Below are positions 1-10,807 of a DNA stretch of 64,000 nt, piece after piece. Where the stretch lies: NCBI GenBank assembly GCA_002104985.1, contig MCGO01000043.1, forward strand, positions 309,797 to 373,796. Reading direction: 5' to 3'. Positions within the stretch are counted from its first letter, which is position 1. Each line of letters opens with the position of its first letter. A model generated the notes under the pieces. That model ran no database searches, was not told where the DNA came from, and worked only from the letters and a program-made list of their open reading frames with translations. The translations under genes and the position numbers were made by a program. This DNA is from Rhizoclosmatium globosum. Taxonomy: Eukaryota; Chytridiomycota; Chytridiomycetes; Chytridiales; Chytriomycetaceae.

Positions 1-811
1 TCGCGCAAAGAGAGAGACATATTTCTTGTAGAATGATGTCTCCTGAATATAACACGACCCTTCCACAGATGATTCACTTAATTCATGCAAGCGATCATAC
101 ACGCTCTGCACAAGTTCTTTGTAGTCAGATGCTTTGTCGTGCTGGAAAGTGTCATTTAGATTCGTAAAGCAGGAAGAATGGGCCAAGAATATTTACCACG
201 TAGAGGGTATCGATAAAGCAAGCCTTGCGTTTGCAGAATTCTGTCGCTTTCTCTGCAGTAAAAGTTGGTGGAGTTGATCTAAAATACAGGAGGATTACAC
301 GGAGGACATATTCTGGATTTTCTGCGTCGGGCGCTTTTTCAATACTAATTATGCGTTTAAGTTGAATATGCAACCGAGTGCTAACCCACAGAGTATCAAA
401 TAATGAGTCCGCGTCCCAAGATACCATTTCCTCAGTTGAATTGATTTGATCCAAACTCTTCGCGACAAGTTCTGGTTCTGGAGTGATTGGACAGTTCCAT
501 ACAGTTTCATGCACAAATGTCATCAGTGCAAACTAATAGGAAAGTGTTGGTGGCTCTGTTGGTACAAGGAATCATACAAGGCACGCACCTGATGCTTTGC
601 ACTTCCGACCTGGGATTTAACAGCCATGAAACGTTTAATGAGCATCTTAGCAACGCTCAGCCTAGTAGTTCTGGAAGGTATAGCAATATATCAGTACTCG
701 CCAGTAGAAAGCAAGGGTAACCCACTCTGTCTGGTCTTTTCCGTGGTTGAGCATCATAGCCGAATCAATTGAGCGATCCAGACAAAAGACAATGTGTTCA
801 GGCAGTGGCAT
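1..811 (-). CDS. BABAM1: BABAM1/MERIT40-like subunit of BRISC/BRCA1-A deubiquitinase complex (partial)
   Basis: The spliced minus-strand reading gives a VWA-like fold typical of MERIT40, the scaffold subunit of the BRISC and BRCA1-A K63-deubiquitinase complexes. The N-terminus at about 811-720 carries HIVFCLDRS, matching the first beta strand of the family. A second exon near 578-660 holds SVAKMLIKRF. The main exon (about 152-535) has FALMTFVHETVW and RVILLYFRSTPP, the latter matching the family's ILVYSR segment. A 55-bp intron (GTAAAT...TTTCCAG, about 140-194) leads into HDKASDYKELVQSVYDRL, which runs off the left edge, so the C-terminus is missing. The ATG at 811 is the first one before the conserved strand; an upstream TTG frame is not needed. 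Family assignment rests on remembered motif order. Confidence 0.72.
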
Positions 812-852
812 TGACGAAGTAGTTTGTGGAGGTGAAAAACCAAACAGCAAAA

Positions 853-3100
853 ATGGTGACAGCCCCTTCTCCGCCCTGGTCCTTCTCCCAAACTAAACCC
901 TCTCTTCCAATTCAAACAAAGGTTGTTCTGGCTGCATCCGTCTGCACAAAAGCGGGAAAGCGTACGTATCAATCCCTGCCTGGCCGAGCTGCCCTTCAAT
1001 TGAACCAATCCCAAATTCAAAGCGAAAATTAAACTGTCTTCCTTTTAGCTCTGGTCGCACGGCACTTTGTCGATATGCCGCGAGCCCGTATCGAGGGACT
1101 CCTGGCCTCGTTTCCCAAACTGATTGGCTCGTCGGATCAACACACATTCGTTGAGACGGATGCTGTGCGTTATGTCTACCAGGTACATCGCATGCCTCGA
1201 AACAAGAAGCGTTTATTATTTAGGGATTACGGCGGTGGAAGTGGAGGAAACCTATGGACAAAGTGCTGTGAATGTGTGTCGTGGCAGAGGATGCTCATCA
1301 AATGTAAAACGATCATGAGGCACTGGATTGCCCGAATTCATGGGCGAATTAATTGCAAGAAGTACTTCCTTGTCAGTGTTGATACACTTGGGCACGGCTT
1401 CTGCACCTTATCCAAACATCCCACTATGACACTCTCCTGTCCATCATTCTAACTCCATAACCTCACAGCCGCTTGAAGAACTCTTCCTCGTCCTCATCAC
1501 AAACAAGCAATCCAACATCTTGCAAGACATTGACTCACTTCACCTATTTGCCCGTATCGTGTCAGAAACCTGCCGCTCGCGTGTCGATGAACGTGAAGTC
1601 TCCCGCAATGCTTTCGAACTCATCAATGTCTTTGACGAAGTCGTTTGTGTCGGTGGATATCGGGAGTCTGTCAACTTGGGACACATTAGAACGATTGTAG
1701 AAATGGAGAGTCATGAAGAGCGGATTCAGGAAGAAATCGAAAGGGTACATTGTTATTTGGACTTCAGGATGTTTTTGTTACTAAACGTTTTCTATTTAGA
1801 ACAAGGAACGTGAAGCGAAGGAAGAACTTGCTCGTAGATCCAAACTCATGGATGCTCAGCGTCGTGAAGCCGCGAAGAGAGGATACGGCGGTGCCAGCAG
1901 TGGATTTGGAGGAGGTGGTGGCAGCTCAAACTACGGAGGATTCTCATCATCTGGAGGAATGGGCGGTGGAGGCGGTTCTGGAGGATTTGACTCCACTCCA
2001 AAGCCATCATATACCGAATCAACACCATCCTACAACAGCGCGTAAGTTTTATTAAGAAGAAACTCGTGTCTGTATTCTAAAATTCCACTGTTCAGACCTG
2101 CAGCCCGCCCAATCGGAGGAAAAGGAATGCAACTCGGAAAGAAGCAAGATTCAACTGCTGCCATGTTTGAAGCCATCAAAAAAGACGAAGGTCTTGTTGA
2201 ACGTGACCGAACGGCTTCAGCGAACCGTCCTGCTGGTGCTGCCCCAGTGTCGTCTGTTCGTCAAGAAGCTGTCCACATTGCCATTGATGAGAGAATTTCC
2301 GCACGTGTAAGCAGGGATGGTGGACTGGAAAATATGGAAGTGAAGGGAAAGATGGAACTGAAGGTTACAGACCCTGCCAAAGCCCACTTCCGAGTTTCAC
2401 TCGCGGACGCATACAACGACACCATTCAATTTACTGTGAGTATTCTGCGATTATTATGAAATCGTTATTTAATTCAAACTTGGCATTTCAGACCCACCCC
2501 AACGTCGACAAGGCCTTGTTCGCCACAGGAGTCATTGGATTGAGAGACCCAACAAAGCCATTCCCAGTCAACCAATCCCTCCCACTCGTAAAATGGCGCT
2601 TCTTGTCCAAGGACGACAGCTTAATGCCACTTTCTATTAACTGCTGGCCATCACCTTCTGGAAGCGGCTCATGTGACGTCAACATTGAATACGAGCTGCA
2701 AGTAGACCGCTTGGAACTGCGAGATGTCACTATCTCGATTCCATACCCGTAAGCACTAATTCCAATTTTATGCTCGGCTCATACTTACGTTGAAATCACT
2801 CTTAGTGGGCAATCCGACCCTGTCATCCAATCCGCCGACGGAAACAACTACCGAGTGAACCGTCAAGCTCGTACTATCGAATGGAACCTTCCTCTCATTG
2901 ACTCATCCAACAAAAACGGTGTTATGGAGTTCACAGTTCAAGATGAGAATGTCGAAGGGTTCTTCCCCATCAAAGTCAACTTCTCCAGTGTGAAGCCATA
3001 TTGTAGTGTTAATGTTGGGGAGGTGATGGCTGCAGATGGGTCGAGGGTTGCATTCTCAAAGGAGGCTCTGTTGATGACTGAAGAATATGTTATTGTTTAA
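853..3100 (+). CDS. RET2: Coatomer subunit delta (COPI)
   Basis: Delta subunit of the COPI F-subcomplex, for retrograde Golgi-to-ER vesicles. Eight exons add up to 528 aa in frame: 853-855, 922-961, 1049-1182, 1469-1744, 1800-2041, 2096-2435, 2492-2748 and 2806-3100. The first exon is the bare ATG, followed by [13 protein letters not shown]. The longin-like N-domain (about aa 1-135) shows [26 protein letters not shown] and [17 protein letters not shown] Gly/Ser-rich linker follows, then the C-terminal mu-homology domain with [29 protein letters not shown] and [14 protein letters not shown]. The third intron (1183-1468) is unusually long for this locus. An AATAAA at about 3261 is a likely poly(A) signal. 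The short first exon makes the start certain by homology. Confidence 0.93.
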
Positions 3101-3556
3101 GAGATAGGGTTTATGGAAGTGATTAAGGTGGGATTCGGATGTTGACTCGTCTGCATTTGGAGACGTTTTGAATCACTGTTGTTTTCTTGTTTTGTCTTTT
3201 TTTCGTTCTTGTTTTGAGGGAAATAGGATCTTTGTCATTCTCACTTTCTCGACTGTTGATAATAAAAGACAGCCTTATCATGTTTCTTGACTCTGCAGAA
3301 GAAATCGAAGAATACAGGGCTTACATTTTACGTTGCTCGTGAAAGGTTCTGGAATATACGGGAATAAGCAGAACTTGGGTTTTACTTTTGACTGTGTTCG
3401 GCCTTTAAAATCTTGGGTTGAGATCTGTGTACCAAACTTATTTGTAATTTTCATCGGGGGGTGATATAGGGAGGAGGCACCCATGAGCCGCCACCTTAAA
3501 TTTTTCACATTTTCCCATTTGAAACATACGAGGGTTGAAGAAAAAACATCGGAAAA
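3101..3556. other. Intergenic, coatomer delta to GDSL esterase 1
   Basis: No coding potential. It contains an AATAAA near 3261 and pyrimidine-rich stretches, and acts as 3' flank of the coatomer gene and 5' flank of the esterase. Confidence 0.6.
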
Positions 3557-4680
3557 ATGCAAAGCCTTCTTACCCTCTTGGCCTTGTCGTCGACTGCCCT
3601 CGCTGCTCTTAACCCATCTACAGTGATCAAGGATGTTGTCGCATTCGGAGACTCGCTCTCTGACAATGGTAACTTTTTCAAGTTGCTTGGCGCTCCTCCA
3701 GCTCCATACTGGAAGGGCCGATTGTAAGTGACAAATGTGAATAAGAGTTGAGTTAACAGAAAAAAAGCTCAAACGGTCCAGTTTGGGTTGAACAGCTCGC
3801 TGCCACTCTGAACAATGCTAACTTGCATGACTATGCCTTCGGAGGAGCCGTTGCCAATAGCTCCGATGCATACCATCAGCCACTTGCCAAGAACTTCACT
3901 GCCAGTGATTTGCCAGACTTGAGTGCACAAATCGCCCTCTGGAAAGCTGACTCTTCCGCCAACACTGTGAACTTGGACACCACTCTCTTCACTGTCTGGG
4001 CCGGATTCAACGACTTGAGTGACACAGTCAACTCCGGTAATGTTCCAAATCCAGTTGCCTTTGCAACTTACGTGTTGAACAACGTCCAAATTCTTCTCCG
4101 GTTGGGTGCCAAGAACATCTTGGTGAATGGCTTCCCTCCTCTTGACAGAGTTCCCAGATACAACAAGCTTCCCTCCGCTGCTTTGGCTCCAATCAAGCAA
4201 ATTGATGATGGATTCAACTTCGTTCTCTCTGCGGGAATCTCAAAGATTCAAGCCCTTGTCCCCAACGCCAATATCATCTTGAACGATGTTACACCTCTTC
4301 TTTTGCACATTGATACACCAGAAGGCTCTGAGTACTATGGTTTCAAGAATATTCAAGACTCTTGTTTCAATGCTACTAGTGCGAGCGTTTGTGCTACCCC
4401 GGATGAATACTTTTTCTGGGATCAGGTTCACCCAACCACCAAGGCTCACAAGTTCATTGCTGCTGGTGCTTACAACGCCTTGTTTAACATTTCTGGGTTC
4501 CCAACTGTTACTAGTGCTTCTACGAGCGTTGTTACTGCTTCCGCAAGCGCTGTTGCTACGTCCTCGGTGGCCGTTGCTGCTACCTACGGAGTTCCTGCAA
4601 CTCAAGCTCTCTATCAATCTGGTGCCAAGGAAATTGGAATGGGTTTGTTGATGGCTGCCGTCGGAATTTTGATGTTGTAA
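3557..4680 (+). CDS. GDSL esterase/lipase, secreted and probably GPI-anchored (copy 1)
   Basis: SGNH/GDSL hydrolase of 359 aa from two exons (3557-3723, 3768-4680). A signal peptide (MQSLLTLLALSSTALAA) precedes the catalytic blocks: block I FGDSLSDNGN with the nucleophile Ser, block II glycine in GGAVAN, block III WAGFNDL with the oxyanion Asn, and block V DQVHPTTKAH with the Asp/His pair. The C-terminus is Ser/Thr/Ala-rich and ends in a hydrophobic stretch (LLMAAVGILML), as in GPI-anchored wall proteins. The likely substrates are short-chain or acetyl esters of polysaccharides, by analogy with fungal plant-wall-degrading GDSL enzymes. It is a tandem duplicate of the next gene, with the intron at the same codon (GRF|SNGPVW). 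Confidence 0.92.
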
Positions 4681-5007
4681 CTTAGTTAGAAGAAAGATTT
4701 AGAAAATAAACCAACATCTACTAGTCCCATAATGCTAGTGTGACAAAGGTGTGATTTGATGCATTTCTTCTTCGTTACATTAGACATACTTTGAGGTCAT
4801 GTTTTTGAGTGAACGTCGAGTCTCACTCATTCAAACAATTTCTTAAAGATAAGACTGCAGTATCTATTATTAATTTTGCTAAATTTAGAATTTGCGTGAG
4901 CGTTTGATAATGCGTGTCTAACATTCAAAAGCATCCAATTGTGTCTAACTGCCTTCAAAAAGAAGATTTAAAACCGAACGACCACTTTCAACTAAATTCA
5001 TCACAAA
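4681..5007. other. Intergenic between the two esterase copies
   Basis: AT-rich, with no gene. It includes the terminator of copy 1 and the promoter of copy 2. No clear TATA box was identified. Confidence 0.5.
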
Positions 5008-6119
5008 ATGAAAAGTATCCTGTCTCTCATTCTCTTGTCGTCAACCGCCTTTGCTGCACTGAGTCCATCTACCGTGATCAAAGATGTGGTCGCGTTCGGA
5101 GACTCACTCTCCGACAATGGCAACTTTTTCAAATATGAAGGCACACCTCCAGCACCATACTGGCAGGGAAGATTGTAAGTAACACCTTCGAATATCAGTG
5201 ATATTAACGCAACTTCTACAGCTCAAACGGTCCTGTTTGGGTTGAGCAGCTTGCTAAAACGTTGAACAACGCGAACTTACACAATTATGCCGTTGCTGGA
5301 GCCGTTGCCAACGTGACGGATGCGTACCATCATCCAATTTGGTTTTCAAAGTCACTCACTGCCAATGACTTGCCAGATTTGAGCAAGCAAATCGCCAACT
5401 GGAAAGCCGACTCCTCTGCCAATGCACTGAACTTGGACACGACGCTCTTCACTATCTGGGCTGGGGCAAACGACTTGACATTCACTGTTGATTCTGGCAA
5501 CATTCCAGACCCAGTTGCCTATGCAACCTACATTCTAACTGGTGTACAAATCCTCATCCAATCGGGAGCCAAGAACATTTTGGTAAACGGCTTCGCACCT
5601 CTTGAAAGACTTCCAATGAACAACAAGCTTGCCTCTACGGCCACATCTCAAATCAAGCAAGTTGTTGACGGATTCAATGCCGTTCTTTCAGCTGGAATTT
5701 CAAACCTTCAAGGCGTTGCCCCCAAAGCCAACATCATTTTTAACGACGTCACTCCTCTTCTTTACTATACAGTCACTCCTGAAGGTTCCGCTTATTACGG
5801 GTTCAAGAATGTAGAGGATGCGTGCAACACAATCACAGCGAACGCTACTATTCTGAGCACCTGCGCCAATCCTGATGACTACTTTTTTTGGGATGTTGTT
5901 CACCCAACCACCAAGGCTCACAAGTTAATTGCTGCTGGTGCTTACAACACGCTCTTCAACATTTCTGGATTCCCAACTGTTTTAAAGGCCACTGCGAGTG
6001 CAATTATTACATCCTCGTTGCCACTTACTACAACCGCTACGCAAGGTCTCATTCAATCTGGCACCAAAGAAATCAGAATGTGTTTGTTTATGGCTGCAGT
6101 TGGAATATTGATGTTTTGA
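5008..6119 (+). CDS. GDSL esterase/lipase, secreted and probably GPI-anchored (copy 2)
   Basis: Tandem paralogue of the preceding esterase, 354 aa, with exons 5008-5174 and 5222-6119. It has a signal peptide MKSILSLILLSSTAFAA, block I FGDSLSDNGN, GAVAN, block III WAGANDL and block V DVVHPTTKAH, so all catalytic residues are retained. It differs by a small insertion (HPIWFSK) after the GAVAN region and a shorter Ser/Thr tail, but keeps the hydrophobic end (FMAAVGILMF). The shared intron position, shared N-terminus (STVIKDVVAFGDSL) and head-to-tail arrangement indicate a local duplication followed by moderate divergence. Expression and substrate are unknown. Confidence 0.91.
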
Positions 6120-6619
6120 TAGTTTTGAATACATTAGTAAAGAGATTTTGGTTTAATGTGTGGGATCTGTAAATCCTGTACCACTTACTTTATGACAACT
6201 TGAAAAAACGCGGAAGATACAATGCTCATAAAGCGGTCTAAGGGTTAAGGCCGTGATCTATTCGTAGGCGTGGGTTCGAATCCCACTCTGCTCACGTGTT
6301 TTGGCGGCAGGCGGTGGGGGCGGTTGTGAGTGTTGAAGGGAGGTTGAGAATCAGTTACTCACCGATTTTATGCGTTCTATCTTCGTCCCCGTTTTCGATG
6401 GAACGTTAATAATCAATTAATTGCTTGCAAGATGTTCTCGTTGCTTTTGCATCCAGGATCATGAAGGATTCATGTTCATAACTGCTGAAAGCACCAACAC
6501 CTTTCGCGAACCTTACACACCACTTCAACATCCATACAGGAAGCTATAATGCCATTGCTTAGCTCTAAATGTTGTTTGCTATTGTATTTGACATATAAAG
6601 TTTATTGGGATATTGTACT
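6120..6619. other. Intergenic with tRNA relic
   Basis: Between convergent genes. Apart from the tRNA-like sequence at about 6222-6294, no coding or structural feature was seen. Confidence 0.5.
6222..6294 (+). tRNA. Probable tRNA relic (class II, Ser/Leu-like)
   Basis: A perfect T-arm is present (GTGGG TTCGAAT CCCAC) with an acceptor-like 3' half TCTGCTCA, and a D-arm-like AGCGGTCTAAGG upstream. However, no complementary 5' acceptor strand (GAGCAGA) occurs at the expected place, and the anticodon arm between the D and T arms is too short. The sequence looks like a degenerate or truncated tRNA gene rather than a working one. The anticodon cannot be assigned. Confidence 0.4.
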
Positions 6620-7943
6620 TTATTTATTTTCAGTGGCAAACCATGTCGACCAAATGCGTCTTGAGTACTTTACACAGATGCATCGCATGTTAGAATCATC
6701 CATTCAAGACTGAGTTCCGAAAATTACCTGAATCAGATTATCATGACGCTTGATGATGTCGCGAACGCTGCTGTGGACGCCAGCAGGCGAATTAAAAGTG
6801 GAGAGAAGAATGTGTAGGTACGCAAAGAGAGTGGCATCTGCCATACTTGGTCTGTAGAGAAGGGGAAGTCAGGAATCCAAGTGCAAAGTTTAACCCAAGA
6901 AAAAAGCCATACTTTGCGCCAAATAGGTACTGCTTCTGATCAAGTTGTGTTGAATATGCTGACAGAGCCATCTTGACGTCTCCCAAAATCTGGGGCGAAA
7001 TATGAGGGTCCGCTGTGAAGCACACAAATACGAACCTCATCTTTGTTGATTGAAACCCGTTGCTTTAACATCCAGTCCAATTGTTCCATTCGTTTGATAC
7101 GGGGCAATACGAGATTCAGAGGGAATGGGTGGTCGGTCGCGTATTTTGGGTACGCCACTTTCGTAAAGTTTTGATGATTGTACCAGAGATCGAATAACTG
7201 ATTTGAAGAGTTAGTGACTCCTGTATTTGAATTTGCCGCATTGTCCATTAGTCCAGTCTTCTTCAACTTCACATCCAGTTTGGACGAAGGCCCAGGGTAC
7301 AGATATAGCTCCACTAAATTCAGCATATTTCTGTATCGCTCTTCATGTTCTGCAAAGATTGAATGACACACACCAATCCAAAGTGAAGTTTGCTCTCCCC
7401 AAGAGAAGTGAACGCCAACGAGTCCGCCTTCTCAATCGGACTCAATGTTGAGCCAAATCCAGGAACCTAGATAAAAGATGAGACTCGGCGGTATGATTGG
7501 TTCTTGAAGAGCAGCTACAAACTTGGTCCATGACTTCATCGATTATCTCCCGTCCAGCCAATGCCCGTCCTTTTGTAGTGTATAAATACGGTAATTGTCC
7601 TGCATACGAAGATAAGCTGTGGTTTGTGAGGAGCAGGAAGCAACACACCGTTGGGCGATTGATCAGGTTCATTGCACTCTTTGACAACGTGAGGGTACCC
7701 AGCGAAGGACAGAACCGACTGAAAGACGAGTGCTTAGTCATTGGCGGTGGAGGGGTAAGTGGTATCGGGTACCTGAACAACGAGAGACTGGACCTCCATT
7801 GACGTGGTTCCACTCCGTTTGAAGACATACAGGATCGCAACGGCTGGAGCAGGTTCGGGCGTCCAAACAGGTTCTCGGGTCTCCAACGGAAACTGGCTCG
7901 TGAATGCGACCCAGCGATCGCGGATGCCTCGGTAAAGCTCCAT
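6620..7943 (-). CDS. Metaxin-like subunit of the mitochondrial sorting and assembly machinery
   Basis: Metaxins (Sam35/Sam37 relatives) are GST-fold outer-membrane partners of Sam50 in beta-barrel insertion. The spliced frame begins MELYRGIRDRW and moves through short introns into SVLSFAGYPHVVKECNEPDQ and then GQLPYLYTTKGRALAGREII. This is the thioredoxin-like domain with the family's 'P-G-LP-L...-G..L-G..I' pattern. The helical domain contains LWYNHQNFTKVAYPKYATD followed by PFPLNLVLP, the strongest metaxin signature. PSMADATLFAYLHILLSTF comes near the end. The last coding exon is YSRRIWSTWFATENK, ending at 6620 within an AT-rich 3' end. ATG 7943 is the first methionine. Whether it is the Sam35 or Sam37 orthologue cannot be told. 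Confidence 0.78.
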
Positions 7944-8026
7944 CCCTTTTTGACTACAACTTTTTATCGTACACTACCACATAGAACCATCACTCCGAAT
8001 TATCGCTTTATTTACCACCAGTTCAG

Positions 8027-9542
8027 TTAAACATTAATCAACCGCACAGCCGCCAACTTAACAGCCGTACAAAGCTTCCCAAAACTCGCCTCATACTTTT
8101 TCCGATGATGCAGTGCAAGCAACTCCACCTCTGGAAACACAGTAACAACAGCCTCAAAGAACACTGTCACTTCCCCGCGACCCCATCCACACCCTGAAAC
8201 ACACGGATCCACAATCTTTTCCATCAACGTTCCAAACACGTCACGAATCTCTTTGTTGTAGCTCAACCCGCTCCCAAGACCGAACACGTTCTTGAGGAGG
8301 GTCTTGAATGTGTTTGGACTGCATCTTTCGAGAACGTTTTGAATTGCGGTGGAGGTAATTGATGAAGGTTGAGGTTGAGAGACTGAAGGTTGTTGTTGTT
8401 GTAGTTGCTGTGCGTCACGTTGTTGTTGGAGGTAAGTAATGACGCGGGCCCGGAATTCGTCCAGAGTTTTGTTGTGGTTGACGACGATAGTTTTGAGGTC
8501 GCGTGCATCTTGGGCGAGGCCCATATCGAAGTCGTCGATAGCAGCTTCGGATGTGATTGTAAAGTATTGCATAATAATGGCGCCCACTGTTTTACGTTTC
8601 CAGCATTTAGCAAGCAAAATATCGCAAAAAACAGACTCACAGTAATCAAAGTCAGCAAAGGTGAGATTCGCCAACTTCTTTTTGGTCGTGTCCAGACGGT
8701 AAAAGTTGATGAAGATAATGTGAGAGTATTGACTGCAACAGTGGGTTGTTGGGTCAGTTACTGATTTGCGAACACTGATCAAAGATTTACCCAGCAAGGT
8801 CATCTTCCAACAAGAAATCGTCTTGAACAAGTTTGAAGATGTTTCCATTTTGGTCCTCAATCCTCTTCATAATTCGCTTAAGATTATCAAACATCCGCTT
8901 GCATCCTGCCAACGGTGTCTTTGTTCTAATATGTACATCATCGAGCTCTTTTCTGAGTGCACGCGAAGAGAGTTTCTTTCCTAGCAGTTCACGTAATACC
9001 TTGGATTCACATTGAACATGTTGTTAGCATCACCAACGCCATCAATTAGCAAGAATGCAACACACCTTTGGATCAAAGCGATAATAAGAATCAATCAAGA
9101 ATCCACGCGTCTCTTTATCCAGAGGAAAAATCAGCTGACTAGCCAATAACTTTGGCCTGTGCAAGTATTTTTCGAGCATTTCAAAGGTACGATACTGTGA
9201 TATGATAAAGTTTTGAATGACGGACGGATTGTATTGTGCTGCGTTCTTGTTTCTGTCGAGGACTTGATCGTACGCCTGGATGTCTTTGGTGGGAGACTGT
9301 TAGAATCATACAGCCAAATCAAATCAGTGCTCACAAGTGAATCCAGCCAGCCACAGTTTCCAAGCGAATCTAAGCGAGGTATTAGTTGGTTTTGAGAGTA
9401 ACTCCCTCCAACAAACACACCTGTCAATGTACAACTCTGTCGAAAACAGGGCCGCAAACGACGCCGAAGCACCCACGTAAAACGTTGAAGCCGGAGCCAC
9501 GGCGGCGATCGACGGTCGAGGAAGCGATGGAACCGACGCCAT
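8027..9542 (-). CDS. FIBP: FIBP homologue (acidic FGF intracellular-binding protein family)
   Basis: The spliced protein follows the FIBP family along its length. It has an N-terminal FSTELYIDR and WKLWLAGF (family: 'DEDVYRLWLDGYS'), then QYRTFEMLEKYLHRPKLLAS, with QLIFPLD and LIDSYYRFDPK. VLRELLGKKLSSRALRKELD follows, then DFLLEDDLAGK and TKKKLANLTFADFDYC. The C-terminus has LKNVFGLGSGLSYNKEIRDV and EKIVDPCVSG. A Gln-rich insert (QQLQQQQPSVSQPQPS) is specific to this copy. Molecular function in fungi is not established; human FIBP binds intracellular FGF1. Several short introns interrupt it, and the exon joints were inferred from GT-AG sites and homology. It diverges from the TFIIH gene across 41 bp. 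Confidence 0.85.
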
Positions 9543-9583
9543 TTTGAAGTCTTTTCTTTGTTGTCCTTTTTAATTAGTCTAAA
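9543..9583. promoter_or_regulatory. Very short divergent promoter (FIBP / TFB4)
   Basis: Only 41 bp separate the two start codons, so transcription start sites and core promoters must lie within or overlap the neighbouring 5' coding regions. No TATA box is visible. Confidence 0.5.
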
Positions 9584-10710
9584 ATGGACATTCCACTTCT
9601 TGTTGTTGTTGTCGATCTGTTTCCTTCTCCGGCGAATTCAGTGGCGGCGAAGGGAAAACTGGATTCGGGGACCGTCGAGCGAATCCTGAATCAACTGTGC
9701 GTTGCCTTGCTTTGGCTGGATGGATAGCTTCCTTGAATTAACCTGATGCCATACAGACTCGTCTTTATTAATGCACATTTGGCTCTGAGATTCGATGGGC
9801 GGGTTGCTGTCGTTGCTGCGATTGCAGGAAGAGGAAGGTGTGTTTTAAACTGGTTGTAAACAACTCGACCAACTACATTAACAGCCATTTACTGCTTGAT
9901 TCGGCCGACCTTTCCAATGCTTCTACCGACATTAAAAACACGGGTGGAATGTATAAACAGTTCAAAGTCGTGGATGATGTTCTTGTGCAGAAACTACAAC
10001 AGCTTCTCGACTTTGATCGGGATTCAGAAGAAAACTATAACAAACAAAGTTGCTTAGCGGGAGCATTGTCATTATCCTTGTCTTGTGAGTGGTCTTATCG
10101 CGACAGCACCAGTCTCACCTCAAACGCAGTCATCAATCGTGTAAAACGCCAACATACCGACCCTGCATCCACAATTCAAGCTCGTATTCTCACATTATCG
10201 GTATCGCCGGACTCTCCCAGCGAATATATCCCCATCATGAATTGCATATTCGCTGCCAAAAAGGATGTACGTTGTTACACTTCAATCATACCAGTACATA
10301 TTTTCAATCTCATGCAATATTCGTACAGAATGTGATTATCGATGTGTGCAGACTTCTTGGGAATGACTCCGTATTCCTGTCTCAAACTGCATCTTCGACA
10401 GACGGAATCTTTGTCAAAGTCTCAGACGTCGATAATCTGATTACAGTCTTACTGCATTCGTTTCTTCCGGAGCCATCAATTCGTAAAACACTTTGTCTGC
10501 CTGGTGGAACGCTCACAAACTACAGCGCATCCTGCTTTTGTCACAAACAACCTTGCAGTATTGCATACGTATGTTCTGTTTGCTTGTCGAGTAAGATTGT
10601 TGTCTGCCTTATTCTGACCATCTCTGACCTAATCTTATTTTTATGTTCCAGTCTTTTGCTCACGCAGAGACTCTTGCTCCACCTGCGGATCGTCTTTGAC
10701 TCAACAATAA
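9584..10710 (+). CDS. TFB4: TFIIH core subunit Tfb4/p34
   Basis: TFIIH core subunit for transcription initiation and nucleotide excision repair. Five exons (9584-9696, 9757-9837, 9885-10266, 10329-10590, 10652-10710) give exactly 298 aa in frame. The VWA-like domain starts MDIPLLVVVVDLFP, then INAHLALRFDGRVAVVAAIAG. Later come IPIMNCIFAAKKD and NVIIDVCRLL, matching the 'YMNFMNVIFAAQK...ILIDACVL' block of human p34. The C-terminal zinc module is complete: CFCHKQPCSIAYVCSVCLSI, then FCSRRDSCSTCG. The length is usual for the family. The region CEWSYRDSTSLTSNAVINRV is longer than in human and may hide nothing or a small insertion. The start is fixed by the conserved first strand. Confidence 0.93.
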
Positions 10711-10807
10711 CTTAATCATATCCAATAAAGGCAATAACTTGTATACTGAACTTTCTTTTTCCTTTTCCCTTCCAAACCAGTGTCACTTGTCAAAACTGAT
10801 CGTCAAA

